Part shown: piece by piece, positions 8,223 through 15,574 of the stretch | Position numbering within the stretch: the stretch's first letter is position 1 | Layout: each line of letters begins with the position of its first letter | DNA from: Caryophanales bacterium | GTDB lineage: Bacteria > Bacillota > Bacilli > Alicyclobacillales > SLC66 | NCBI GenBank assembly: GCA_027341705.1 | Contig: DAIELO010000006.1 | Coordinates: forward strand, 1 to 22,319 | Length of the DNA: 22,319 bases | Direction of reading: 5' to 3' | The notes under the pieces: generated by a model | What the model was told of the DNA's origin: nothing | Seen by the model: only the letters and a program-made list of their open reading frames with translations | Database searches by the model: none | Made by a program: the position numbers and the translations under genes

Positions 8223-8546
8223 TTGCCATTTGTGCAGGTACAGAATGGAGATCGCTTCGAGGTAGAGGAAAATCAAAAATTGGTGCTAGCGTTAGAAGAT
8301 CATGGCGTGGCAATTTTGCATCGATGTGGGGGCAATGCTCGTTGTACAACTTGCCGAGTAGAAATTTTGGCGGGCGTCGCTACTCCTATGCAGGCCGCTG
8401 AAGAGGAGATTTTGCTGCGAAAAGGATTTAATCCTACGCATGAACGCCTGTCCTGTCAAATTCGGGTACAGGGAGATCTTATCGTTGAGCCTGCATTGAC
8501 AGTGGACACAGCCGGCATGGACGCTGGTCCGCGACCCAAGGATTAG
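8223..8546 (+). CDS. [2Fe-2S] ferredoxin
   Basis: A small plant/adrenodoxin-fold ferredoxin of 107 residues that carries one electron. Four cysteines match the fold: Cys35, Cys41 and Cys44 in HRCGGNARCTTCRVE, and Cys78 in RLSCQI. The start is ambiguous: TTG 8223 follows GGGAGG (8210-8215) by seven bases and gives MPFVQVQNGD, while GTG 8208 follows GAGGA (8196-8200) by seven bases and adds five residues. The longer frame from 8109 begins before the likely transcript start. The redox partner is unknown. The next gene starts at the stop codon or six bases after it, so they are probably co-transcribed. No oxygenase or reductase gene is nearby. Confidence 0.88.
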   Translation: MPFVQVQNGDRFEVEENQKLVLALEDHGVAILHRCGGNARCTTCRVEILAGVATPMQAAEEEILLRKGFNPTHERLSCQIRVQGDLIVEPALTVDTAGMDAGPRPKD

Positions 8547-8551
8547 TGATC

Positions 8552-9091
8552 GTGAAAACGGGGATAGTGACGTCATTTTTTCGCACAGTGGGATTGCTTG
8601 GCACATTAGTACTAATAATTATCGTTGCTACCTATTGGACCATCAATGTACCTGGTACGATCAATCAGTTGATTGCACACAGTAGTCCTGCTGATCAACG
8701 TGCGGTGCAAGTGGAACAAGTGGTGCTCGCTCATGTTAAAAAAAGTCGCTCTTCGGTAATACTTTATTTGAATCCGGGTGATATCGGCGATAATTTTTAT
8801 CGCCTTAGGTATGCCCTTTACCCGATTCAATTTGTGCCATATTGGTCTTGGACACGTCCTAATCAAGGTGGTAAAGTATGGACATTGCCAGTATTTACTA
8901 CGATTTCGGGATTGCGCAAAACAATGCTCACCTATCACGTCAATTATGTATTGGCTGTTAGTGGACCTGCAATACTAGATTATTTACATCGTTCACATGC
9001 GAATAATTATTTATTTCGCGTGAATCAGCAACTGTTAAAATCAGGGGATTCCCTGTCCCACTCCTTAGTCGAGGTGACCAGATGGCCTTAA
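8552..9091 (+). CDS. Small membrane-anchored protein of unknown family
   Basis: The 179-residue product has one N-terminal membrane segment (about residues 12-30, VGLLGTLVLIIIVATYW) and a soluble domain of about 145 residues that is expected to face outward. The segment FYRLRYALYP followed later by HVNYVLAVSGPAILDYL resembles soluble lumenal or extracellular parts of GT-C membrane glycosyltransferases, as I recall them, but no family can be assigned with confidence. There are no cysteines, so a redox link to the ferredoxin is not supported. GTG 8552 follows AAGGA (8538-8542) by nine bases; GTG 8546, inside TAGTG, is also possible. The 3' end overlaps the next gene by 10 bases. Confidence 0.7.
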   Translation: MKTGIVTSFFRTVGLLGTLVLIIIVATYWTINVPGTINQLIAHSSPADQRAVQVEQVVLAHVKKSRSSVILYLNPGDIGDNFYRLRYALYPIQFVPYWSWTRPNQGGKVWTLPVFTTISGLRKTMLTYHVNYVLAVSGPAILDYLHRSHANNYLFRVNQQLLKSGDSLSHSLVEVTRWP

Positions 9092-10506
9092 CTGTACTGG
9101 CTTGGCTGTTGTTTATTTTTACTGTATGGGGAAGCGGGTTTATTCTCTTGCGTCCATTTTTACTGTTACGTATGGAGCGCGCTGCTTTAGGGTTTGTGGT
9201 CGGTGCTACGTTGCTTCCATTTATTTTATTTTTAGTGAATACGATGACGCACGCGTCACTTCTTGGCGAAGGGAAAACAGGATTCTTCTTTACCATCATC
9301 CTTGTCGTGATCATTTTTGCTTTTTTATTTATAGAGCTTTTTTCAAAACGCAAAAAGACAATACCAAAACCCGAACTTGAACGGATTAGTCCACTCGCGC
9401 TATTCACTCACCCGATACGCTTAGTGCTATGGCTATCTTTACTCATCTTTTTCTACCTAGTGGTGCAAGGCGTGACCAAACCTATTTATGGATGGGATGA
9501 ATTTTCATATTGGCTTTATGCAGCTAAATTGCTTTATTTATCAGGGGGAGCTAGTACGGCGCTTCGCCATGATTTATATGCCTCATATCCGTTAGGGTTT
9601 CCCTATCTAGTGGCATGGTGCTATCACTTTATCAATACGACCTCAGTTAGCGCAGCCAAATGGATTTCACCGATGGTGACAATTGCCACGTTGGTGGTAA
9701 TCAATCGGGCATTGGTTCGTTCTGGCGTTCGATCCATGTATGCTTTGTTTGGTATTTCGTTAGTAGCGTGGGGATCTTATCTCATGCTGTATTATAATTG
9801 GGTGGCCTTTGGTGAAATGATTTATGTCGATACGTATGGCATTGCGATGCTTTATGCTGCGATGTGGCTGAGAGATAAGCAAACATCTGATCTGGTATTA
9901 TCCGGATTGGTTTTAGGATTGAGTACTTTTTTGCGTGTAGATGGTGACTATATTGCGATTTTTACGCTTGTCATATTATATGTCGCAAATTGGAAAAGCA
10001 AATCCACACTCTCATTGAGGCAAAGAATCGGTGTGTTTGTACTTGTTTTAGTGCCCGTAATCGTATGGCATTTATTTCGTATGACGTTTCAAATTGATAG
10101 CGGTTGGACGACGCGAGTGTCGGTAGCTACCATTAGTGCTCGTCTACATCCGCCAGTTTTCCCGTCACTTTTACATTCGATGTGGGGAACCATCGCAGAC
10201 ATGAGTAAATATCCGATCGATCTGCTCTTGCCATTTTTGATCATCACTTGGCCGCTCTCACGAAGAAGAGATGTTTTTTTTCTTACCGCTGTGATTCTGG
10301 CCCAACTTGTATATTTGATGGTGGCTTACCTCACTGTTTTTACTACGTTTGAAGCCATGCATGCTTCAAGTTTACCTCGGTACATGCTTCGCAATGATCC
10401 ACTTATCGCTATTGCCTTTACATTACTGATCAGTGGGAAACAACAAAACAATCATGCGGATCGCAAGCGCAAGAAACGCACATCCTCGAATTTTGTCTTC
10501 AAATAA
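9082..10506 (+). CDS. Polytopic membrane protein, GT-C glycosyltransferase-like
   Basis: A 474-residue protein with about 11-13 hydrophobic segments. The first large outer loop carries YGWDEFSYW (Asp139, Glu140), followed by HDLYASYPLGFPYL. An acidic pair in the first loop followed by a YP-rich re-entrant region is typical of GT-C enzymes such as the family 39/ArnT type, which transfer sugars from lipid-phosphate donors on the outer face. A late ASSLPRYMLRND motif before the last helix fits too. The tail is strongly basic. GAGG (9071-9074) lies seven bases before the ATG. Overlap with the small anchored protein upstream suggests a two-protein unit. Donor, acceptor and even enzymatic activity are inferred. 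Confidence 0.7.
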   Translation: MALTVLAWLLFIFTVWGSGFILLRPFLLLRMERAALGFVVGATLLPFILFLVNTMTHASLLGEGKTGFFFTIILVVIIFAFLFIELFSKRKKTIPKPELERISPLALFTHPIRLVLWLSLLIFFYLVVQGVTKPIYGWDEFSYWLYAAKLLYLSGGASTALRHDLYASYPLGFPYLVAWCYHFINTTSVSAAKWISPMVTIATLVVINRALVRSGVRSMYALFGISLVAWGSYLMLYYNWVAFGEMIYVDTYGIAMLYAAMWLRDKQTSDLVLSGLVLGLSTFLRVDGDYIAIFTLVILYVANWKSKSTLSLRQRIGVFVLVLVPVIVWHLFRMTFQIDSGWTTRVSVATISARLHPPVFPSLLHSMWGTIADMSKYPIDLLLPFLIITWPLSRRRDVFFLTAVILAQLVYLMVAYLTVFTTFEAMHASSLPRYMLRNDPLIAIAFTLLISGKQQNNHADRKRKKRTSSNFVFK

Positions 10507-10525
10507 GCCTAGAAAAATTGCATCA

Positions 10526-10559
10526 AGCGACAGCTTTTGCACTATACATAAACTATACT
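10526..10559 (+). promoter_or_regulatory. Candidate spoIIG promoter with a Spo0A-like box
   Basis: TATACT at 10554-10559 is a good -10 element. No proper -35 lies 17 bases upstream; instead AGCGACAG at 10526-10533 resembles the reverse Spo0A box TTCGACA (five of seven matched) and sits near -40 to -33. Bacillus subtilis spoIIG is a Spo0A-activated promoter with an abnormally spaced -35, so the layout is similar. A second reading is TTGCAT 10518-10523 with TATACA 10543-10548. Confidence 0.4.
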
Positions 10560-10586
10560 GTGGGCAACTTGGGTGGGGGATGGCCT

Positions 10587-11603
10587 GTGGTTGTCTATGT
10601 GGATTTAGCTTTCGCTATCAACTTTTGCATTGACGCCGTGTTACTGTATGTGACTGCAGCGTTGTTTCATGCCAATAGCAAGTTTTATCGCATTGGGATT
10701 GCAGCGGGGGTAGGTTCATTGTATGCCGTTGCCACGTTATTTCCCGGATTGCACATTTTGGCAGCTGGTTCATTTAAGTTGTTGGCTGCTTTTGTGATGT
10801 CGGCACTGGCAATGGGCAGAACAATGGATGTACGCAGGCGTGTTGGATGGCGTAATTTGATGGTGCGTTTTCTAGGATTTATCGGCGTCTCCGCAGCGAG
10901 TGGTGGCATGCTGCTGGCCATGCAAAGTCTGCTGTTGCCGACCTCTTCCACGCTTGGACAACTTATGTACGTACATCATCAGGTAGTGTGGTGGACTAGC
11001 CTTAACACAGCCTTGTGGGCTATCTTGTTACCACTTGCGGCGCTCGTTGTGTTGTCACTTTATCGCAAAGCCAGTCGGGGTTGGCATATGCATGCTTTAT
11101 ATACTCGTGTGCGTTTCGCTCTAGATGACGCCACTACGTTGGAAGTAAGGGCGCTCATTGATTCAGGCAATATTTTAAAAGATCCTATTGCACATCTCCC
11201 GGTGGCGATCATAAAAATAGATGCCGCGAAAACTATACTTCCACCATCAATCTATGACTTAGTCAGCGAACAAATAGATCCGTATCAAGTGCTGCAGGTC
11301 ATCAGTGTTCAATTTCCTGAATGGATAGGCCGTTTTCATTTTATACCCTATCAGGGGATAGGAGGAAAAAGTGGGGTAATGCTCGGCGTCAAACTTGAGC
11401 AGGCCGTGATGTGGGATGCTGGCGAAGCAAGGTCACTTTTGCCAATGATTCTCGCGTTTTCTAAAGCGGCAGACTTTCCCCAAGCAGATTTTGATTGCAT
11501 CATTCCAGCTATGCGCGCATCGACACATAAAGGGGGCACAGATACGGATGCACTCACCACTTCGTCTGAAATTCACACTGTTCATACTTCACATTCAGCT
11601 TAA
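10587..11603 (+). CDS. spoIIGA: Pro-sigma E processing protease SpoIIGA
   Basis: SpoIIGA is the membrane aspartic protease that removes the pro-sequence of sigma E in the mother cell after a signal from the forespore. The product from GTG 10587 has 338 residues: five hydrophobic segments in the first 160 residues, then a soluble protease domain with the active-site motif [12 protein letters not shown] (Asp192). The start was chosen because the family begins with a short V/I-Y-x-D-L motif (here VVYVDL) after a GGTGGGGG-rich ribosome binding site at 10572-10579. The in-frame extension to 10518 is not family-like. The 3' end overlaps sigE by 56 bases. The gene immediately precedes its substrate gene, the classic spoIIG arrangement. 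Confidence 0.95.
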   Translation: MVVYVDLAFAINFCIDAVLLYVTAALFHANSKFYRIGIAAGVGSLYAVATLFPGLHILAAGSFKLLAAFVMSALAMGRTMDVRRRVGWRNLMVRFLGFIGVSAASGGMLLAMQSLLLPTSSTLGQLMYVHHQVVWWTSLNTALWAILLPLAALVVLSLYRKASRGWHMHALYTRVRFALDDATTLEVRALIDSGNILKDPIAHLPVAIIKIDAAKTILPPSIYDLVSEQIDPYQVLQVISVQFPEWIGRFHFIPYQGIGGKSGVMLGVKLEQAVMWDAGEARSLLPMILAFSKAADFPQADFDCIIPAMRASTHKGGTDTDALTTSSEIHTVHTSHSA

Positions 11604-12270
11604 ATTAGGAATAGGGTCTGAGCCCATTGCTTATGTTGGGGGAAGTGAAGCACTTCCACCGCCGCTTAACCGTGAAGAAGAAGCGTTTTTACTAGAAAAA
11701 TTACCAAGCGGTGACGTGGCGGTACGGTCATTACTTATTGAACGCAATCTGCGACTTGTCGTATACATTGCTCGTAAATTTGAAAACACTGGAATTAATA
11801 TTGAAGATTTAGTATCGATCGGTGCGATCGGTTTGATCAAAGCGGTCAACACTTTTGATACCGAGAAAAAAATCAAACTAGCTACATATGCGTCAAGGTG
11901 TATTGAGAATGAGATTTTAATGTTTTTGCGAAGGAACAATAAGGTACGTGTGGAAGTGTCGTTTGATGAGCCGTTAAATGTGGATTGGGATGGCAATGAA
12001 TTACTTTTATCAGATGTCCTAGGCACTGAAAATGATACGATTTATCGAGATATTGAAGAAGAGGTAGATCGTGAACTTCTTTATGATGCATTGGACAAAC
12101 TAGGGGACAGAGACAAACGTATCATGGAACTGCGTTTTGGGCTTCAAGGTGGGGAAGAGATGACGCAAAAAGACGTGGCTGACCTATTGGGTATCTCGCA
12201 ATCTTACATTTCTAGGTTGGAAAAAAGGATTATTAAGCGTCTGCGCAAAGAATTTAATCGCATGATGTAA
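11548..12270 (+). CDS. sigE: RNA polymerase sporulation sigma factor sigma E (pro-form)
   Basis: Sigma E drives early mother-cell transcription. The 240-residue product aligns with Bacillus subtilis SigE (239) through region 2 ([19 protein letters not shown], then GLIKAVNTF and [11 protein letters not shown]) and region 4 ([21 protein letters not shown]). The first approximately 29 residues form the basic and hydrophobic pro-sequence ([16 protein letters not shown]), ending before the [11 protein letters not shown] motif where cleavage is expected. ATG 11548 follows AAAGGGGG (11529-11536) by 11 bases and lies inside spoIIGA, so translation may be coupled. The frame is open further upstream to 11491, but those residues have no match in the family. 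Confidence 0.97.
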   Translation: MHSPLRLKFTLFILHIQLKLGIGSEPIAYVGGSEALPPPLNREEEAFLLEKLPSGDVAVRSLLIERNLRLVVYIARKFENTGINIEDLVSIGAIGLIKAVNTFDTEKKIKLATYASRCIENEILMFLRRNNKVRVEVSFDEPLNVDWDGNELLLSDVLGTENDTIYRDIEEEVDRELLYDALDKLGDRDKRIMELRFGLQGGEEMTQKDVADLLGISQSYISRLEKRIIKRLRKEFNRMM

Positions 12271-12272
12271 CT

Positions 12273-12300
12273 GCATAATTCTCCCTTGTAAGGACATACT
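12273..12300 (+). promoter_or_regulatory. Sigma F/sigma G-type promoter upstream of sigG
   Basis: GCATA at 12273-12277 fits the -35 consensus GYATA, and GGACATACT at 12292-12300 fits the -10 consensus GGnnAnAnT at every defined base. The spacer is 14 bases (17 to the CATACT core). Bacillus subtilis sigG has a forespore promoter at the same place, recognised by sigma F and later by sigma G itself. Confidence 0.75.
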
Positions 12301-12321
12301 GTTCACGAGTTCGGGTATGTC
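12293..12321 (+). repeat. Inverted repeat in the sigG leader
   Basis: GACATAC (12293-12299) and GTATGTC (12315-12321) are perfect inverted copies around 15 bases. The left arm overlaps the -10 element. RNA pairing is possible only in transcripts that read through from sigE, because the forespore transcript would start after the left arm. The right arm ends three bases before the sigG ribosome binding site. Confidence 0.55.
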
Positions 12322-12337
12322 GCTTGGAGGGAACCAC

Positions 12338-13114
12338 TTGAAGCGTACAAAAGTAGAGATTTGCGGAGTAAATACATCACAATTGCCCGTCTTGACCAAC
12401 GCGGAAATGAGAAAACTTTTTTCTCAATTGCAAAGCGGTCAAATCTTTGCAAGGGAAAAGTTGATTAGTGGCAATTTGCGTCTGGTATTGTCTGTGATAC
12501 AGCGATTTAACAATCGTGGGGAATATGTGGACGACTTATTTCAAGTGGGCTGTATTGGTCTAATGAAGGCCATTGATAATTTCGATTTGTCACAAAATGT
12601 GAAGTTTTCAACTTATGCGGTGCCGATGATTATTGGAGAAATTCGCCGCTATTTACGTGATAATAATCCCATACGAGTAAGTCGTTCCCTGCGCGACATC
12701 GCTTATCGCGCGTTGCAAGTACGCGATCGTTTGACTAATCAAAACTTAAAAGAACCAACGGTGGCTGAAATCTCAGAGGAGATGCAAGTCATGAGAGAAG
12801 ATGTGGTGTTGGCACTTGATGCCATTCAAGACCCTGTGTCACTTTTTGAGCCTATATATCATGATGGCGGAGATCCGATTTTTGTCATGGATCAAATTAG
12901 TGACGAACAAAATCATGACGTTCGATGGGTTGAAGAAATTTCCATCAAAGAAGCCATGAAACGGTTATCCGAGAGGGAAAAACGAATTCTTTCCATGCGT
13001 TTTTTTGAAGGCAAGACGCAAATGGAAGTGGCAGATGAAATTGGCATCTCACAGGCGCAAGTTTCACGCTTGGAAAAAGCAGCCATCGGTCATATGCAAA
13101 AATACATTAAATAA
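12338..13114 (+). CDS. sigG: RNA polymerase sporulation sigma factor sigma G
   Basis: Sigma G directs late forespore transcription. The 258-residue product (Bacillus subtilis: 260) shows the family N-terminus KVEICGVNTSQLPVL, region 2 (NLRLVLSVIQRFNNRGEYVD, FSTYAVPMIIGEIRRYLRD), region 3 (NPIRVSRSLRDIAYRALQVR, DAIQDPVSLFEPIYHDGGDP) and region 4 (QMEVADEIGISQAQVSRLEK). The weak start TTG 12338 follows GGAGGG (12326-12331) by six bases; an in-frame ATG 12317 lies before the ribosome binding site and is unlikely. A weak start codon here would parallel the poor start known in Bacillus subtilis. Expression probably comes from the forespore promoter at 12273-12300. Confidence 0.97.
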   Translation: MKRTKVEICGVNTSQLPVLTNAEMRKLFSQLQSGQIFAREKLISGNLRLVLSVIQRFNNRGEYVDDLFQVGCIGLMKAIDNFDLSQNVKFSTYAVPMIIGEIRRYLRDNNPIRVSRSLRDIAYRALQVRDRLTNQNLKEPTVAEISEEMQVMREDVVLALDAIQDPVSLFEPIYHDGGDPIFVMDQISDEQNHDVRWVEEISIKEAMKRLSEREKRILSMRFFEGKTQMEVADEIGISQAQVSRLEKAAIGHMQKYIK

Positions 13115-13204
13115 TTTACATCTAAGAAGAGAGCAAATTTTCCATGCTTCTTTCATAACGTAGAAAGAGACAATCTTTGACGTCGTGATAAGGTAGGGTG
13201 GAAG

Positions 13205-13498
13205 GTGAGAGCTGGTGAACTGCAAACCAAAGACGTGATCAACATCGTAGATGGTCGCAAACTCGGAACTATTGGTGATTTAGAAATTGATCTAGAGACG
13301 GGATTCGTGAGAGCATTGATCATACCACCTGAAGGAAAGTTTTTTGGACTTTTTTCTAAAGGTGATGAAGTGGTGATTGCTTGGGATCAAATTGTTAAAA
13401 TTGGTTCCGATGTCGTGCTCGTTGATCTTCGTTTGGCTAATGACAGATCGTATCTCTCATCGAGTTCTGCCGCTGATTCTTCTGGACGTTATGGATAG
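13205..13498 (+). CDS. ylmC: YlmC/YmxH family PRC-barrel sporulation protein
   Basis: A 97-residue single PRC-barrel domain protein. Typical family motifs are KDVINIVDGRKLGTIGDLEID, GFVRALIIP and the FFGLFSKGDEVVIAWDQI beta-hairpin region. The C-terminal tail is serine-rich. YlmC/YmxH proteins are conserved in spore formers and lie next to sigG, but their molecular role is unknown. GTG 13205 is preceded by AGGGTGG at 13194-13200. A terminator overlaps the stop codon, so this gene ends the sigE-sigG-ylmC group. Confidence 0.9.
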   Translation: MRAGELQTKDVINIVDGRKLGTIGDLEIDLETGFVRALIIPPEGKFFGLFSKGDEVVIAWDQIVKIGSDVVLVDLRLANDRSYLSSSSAADSSGRYG

Positions 13499-13529
13499 TG
13501 TGCTGTGATCTGCAGCCACTGTTTTTTTT
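13497..13529 (+). terminator. Rho-independent terminator after ylmC
   Basis: AGTG (13497-13500) pairs with CACT (13517-13520) and GCTG (13502-13505) with CAGC (13513-13516), with a one-base bulge and a seven-base loop, followed by G and eight T (13522-13529). The stem starts inside the ylmC stop codon. Confidence 0.7.
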
Positions 13530-13530
13530 G

Positions 13531-13539
13531 TGCTAAGAT
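13531..13539 (+). promoter_or_regulatory. Candidate extended -10 promoter for pgeF
   Basis: TGCTAAGAT is an extended -10 element just after the terminator T-run. No -35 is evident. It would give a leader of about 18 bases containing the TGGGGGA ribosome binding site. A new promoter is expected here because the upstream unit is terminated. Confidence 0.35.
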
Positions 13540-13563
13540 GGGGTGAGAATTGGGGGAATCGCG

Positions 13564-14364
13564 GTGCAAACAATGATCAATGATTGGTTGTCAAGCGGTA
13601 TCGTAGCGGGGTTTACCAGCCGTGCGGGAGGTAGTAGTAGCATTCCGTATGAAAGTATGAATTTAGGGCTCCATGTGGGCGATAATTTGGCAGATGTGCT
13701 AGATAACAGAGAGCGAATGGCCTCGGCAATCGAGATGGTGCCTGAGCGTTTCGTGTATGCGCAGCAGGTGCATGGCAATCGGGCAAAACAGGTGGGTAAG
13801 CGCGAGGCGGGGCGGGGTGCCTTTTCTTACGATGACGCAATCGATGATGCCGATGGGCTTGTCACATCAGAGGCAGGTGTCGTGTTGATGACGCTTGCGG
13901 CGGATTGCGTACCTGTGCTTTTTGCAGGATTTGAATCACATGTGATCGGAACGGCACATGCAGGATGGCGAGGGGCTACAAGTGGTGTGATTTCCTCGAC
14001 TGTCACAATGATGTATGAGCAAGGTGTAAGTGCAAAAGAGTTGCACGTGGCAATTGGTCCTGCCATTCGCGGTTGTTGCTATGAAGTGGATGAACCAGTG
14101 GCTGTGGCAGTGAGAACTGCCTATCATCGCTTTGCCCCAGAGCGTGAACCAGCGTTGCGCCAATCACTCCGATCCAATGATCGGTACATGCTGGACATCC
14201 CCACGCTTATTCGGGATGAACTGCATGCGCTTGGTGTACACACAGATCACATTCAAGACGTGGGAGTGTGCACACACTGTGACCCTCATTATTTTTCCTA
14301 TCGTCGTGAGAACGGACAGACAGGGCGTCAAGGGGCGTTTATCTATATAAAACAAGGGGATTAG
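13564..14364 (+). CDS. pgeF: Peptidoglycan editing factor PgeF (YlmD, multicopper oxidase-fold)
   Basis: PgeF/YfiH proteins have a laccase-like fold. Members are reported as peptidoglycan editing factors and as zinc enzymes acting on purine nucleosides. The 266-residue product has the expected metal and active-site motifs: QQVHGN, LAADCVPVLF, GTAHAGWRGA, GPAIRGCCYEV and the C-terminal GVCTHCDPHYFSYRRENG. GTG 13564 follows GGGGGAA (13552-13558) by five bases; GTG 13543 precedes this site, and ATG 13573 is the next alternative. It starts a second ylm group after the terminator and is three bases from ylmE, so the two are probably co-transcribed. The exact reaction in this organism is not shown. 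Confidence 0.92.
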   Translation: MQTMINDWLSSGIVAGFTSRAGGSSSIPYESMNLGLHVGDNLADVLDNRERMASAIEMVPERFVYAQQVHGNRAKQVGKREAGRGAFSYDDAIDDADGLVTSEAGVVLMTLAADCVPVLFAGFESHVIGTAHAGWRGATSGVISSTVTMMYEQGVSAKELHVAIGPAIRGCCYEVDEPVAVAVRTAYHRFAPEREPALRQSLRSNDRYMLDIPTLIRDELHALGVHTDHIQDVGVCTHCDPHYFSYRRENGQTGRQGAFIYIKQGD

Positions 14365-14367
14365 TAG

Positions 14368-15072
14368 ATGGATGAGTCTTATCAGTTGCTGGTGCGTAAT
14401 CGCTTGCAACAATTACAGCTTGAAATCCAACAAATTCTCGATTTAGCGGGAGATTCATCGCGACTTGTGCGCCTGATTGCCGTGACCAAGTACATAGACA
14501 GTGATGTGATGAGTGATCTGGTACAGGCAGGCATTACGGATGCGGGAGAGAATCGCTGGCAGGTGGCTCGTGAAAAGGTGGTGAATTTCCCGCAGGTGCA
14601 GTGGCATTTTATTGGGCCATTGCAACGCAATAAGGCACGCTATGTCGCTCGCCATTTCTCGTGGGTTCATAGTGTGAATGGGTTCGATCTTGCACAAGAC
14701 TTGTCAAAGTACGCACTAGAATTTGATAAATCACTGAAAGTGTTGTTACAAATCAACATTTCTGGTGAGGAGCAAAAGTTTGGCGTATCTCCGGATGAGG
14801 CATTGGGATTGCTGGAGGACTGCGCGATGCAAAAGGGAATCACAGTCCAAGGACTAATGGGAATTGCTCATCACACCAACGATGAGACGATGATCAAAAG
14901 CGAATTTAAGGCGCTTAAAACGCTGCGAGATGAGTTGCAACTTCGTACAGGAATTCAGTTGCCGGAATTATCGATGGGCATGTCGGCGGATTATCCAATT
15001 GCGCTTGCAGAGGGAGCGACGATGTTGCGCATAGGAAGAAAGCTAATTTTAAAAGAAGGGCTCGCACAATAG
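14368..15072 (+). CDS. ylmE: YggS-family pyridoxal phosphate homeostasis protein
   Basis: A TIM-barrel PLP-binding protein of 234 residues that keeps free pyridoxal phosphate and related amino-acid pools in balance; no catalytic reaction is established. PLP would bind Lys41 in RLIAVTKY. Other family motifs are GENRWQ, WHFIGPLQRNKARY, HSVNG, LLQINISGEEQKFG, GLMGIAH and the phosphate-binding LSMGMSADYPIALAEGATMLRIG. The ATG is preceded by AAGGGGA at about 14353-14359, which lies at the end of pgeF. ylmE sits upstream of sepF as in Bacillus subtilis; 66 bases separate them. Confidence 0.95.
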   Translation: MDESYQLLVRNRLQQLQLEIQQILDLAGDSSRLVRLIAVTKYIDSDVMSDLVQAGITDAGENRWQVAREKVVNFPQVQWHFIGPLQRNKARYVARHFSWVHSVNGFDLAQDLSKYALEFDKSLKVLLQINISGEEQKFGVSPDEALGLLEDCAMQKGITVQGLMGIAHHTNDETMIKSEFKALKTLRDELQLRTGIQLPELSMGMSADYPIALAEGATMLRIGRKLILKEGLAQ

Positions 15073-15138
15073 TTGGATTTAGTGTATCTTAAAGATTGAT
15101 AGAATACGTTTACTATAATTGTAAAGGAGGATGATAGC

Positions 15139-15570
15139 GTGTTGCAACGTGTGATGAATTTTTTGGGGCTTGGTGAAGAAGAAGAAGAATATGAAGAAGA
15201 TGATTTACCAGAAGAACTTCCTACAATGGCTGATGCTGAACCAGCCTATGGTCGTAAGGGAGGAACGGTAGTAAATTTGCATACACAAAAGCAAGTGCGT
15301 GTCGTGCTTACCGAACCAGGCAACTATGAAGAAACCCAAATTATTGCAGACCACTTAAAAGCGCATCGATCTGTAGTGGTGAATTTACACATGGTCTCCT
15401 TTGATGTGGCAGAAAAGATTGTGGATTTTTTGAGCGGCTGTGTTTACGCTATTGGCGGAAGTATGCAAAAATTAGGTCATCTTGTATTCCTTTGCGCACC
15501 TGATAACGTGGATGTACAGGGAGCAATTAGTGAATACTTGGAGAGCGAGAGTCGAACGCAACTGAGGTGA
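15139..15570 (+). CDS. sepF: Cell division protein SepF
   Basis: SepF forms rings that bind FtsZ filaments and the membrane. The 143-residue product has an N-terminal amphipathic helix (LQRVMNFLGLG), a very acidic linker (residues about 13-26, mostly Glu and Asp), and the dimerising core domain with VVLTEPGNYEETQIIADHL, VVVNLHMVSFDVAEKIVDFL and GCVYAIGGSMQKLGHLVFL. GTG 15139 is preceded by a perfect AAAGGAGG (15122-15129) nine bases upstream. It overlaps functionally with FtsA in anchoring the Z-ring and here belongs to the second ylm group. Confidence 0.96.
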   Translation: MLQRVMNFLGLGEEEEEYEEDDLPEELPTMADAEPAYGRKGGTVVNLHTQKQVRVVLTEPGNYEETQIIADHLKAHRSVVVNLHMVSFDVAEKIVDFLSGCVYAIGGSMQKLGHLVFLCAPDNVDVQGAISEYLESESRTQLR

Positions 15571-15574
15571 AGCT

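Noticed and set aside
13148..13169. Hairpin TTCTTTC/GAAAGAG between sigG and ylmC
   Set aside because: The stem is AT-rich with one wobble pair and no T-run follows, so there is no support for a terminator.
15114..15119. Perfect TATAAT just before sepF
   Set aside because: A transcript start 6-7 bases downstream would fall inside the sepF ribosome binding site (15122-15129), and no -35 lies at a good distance (TTGATA is only 12 bases away).
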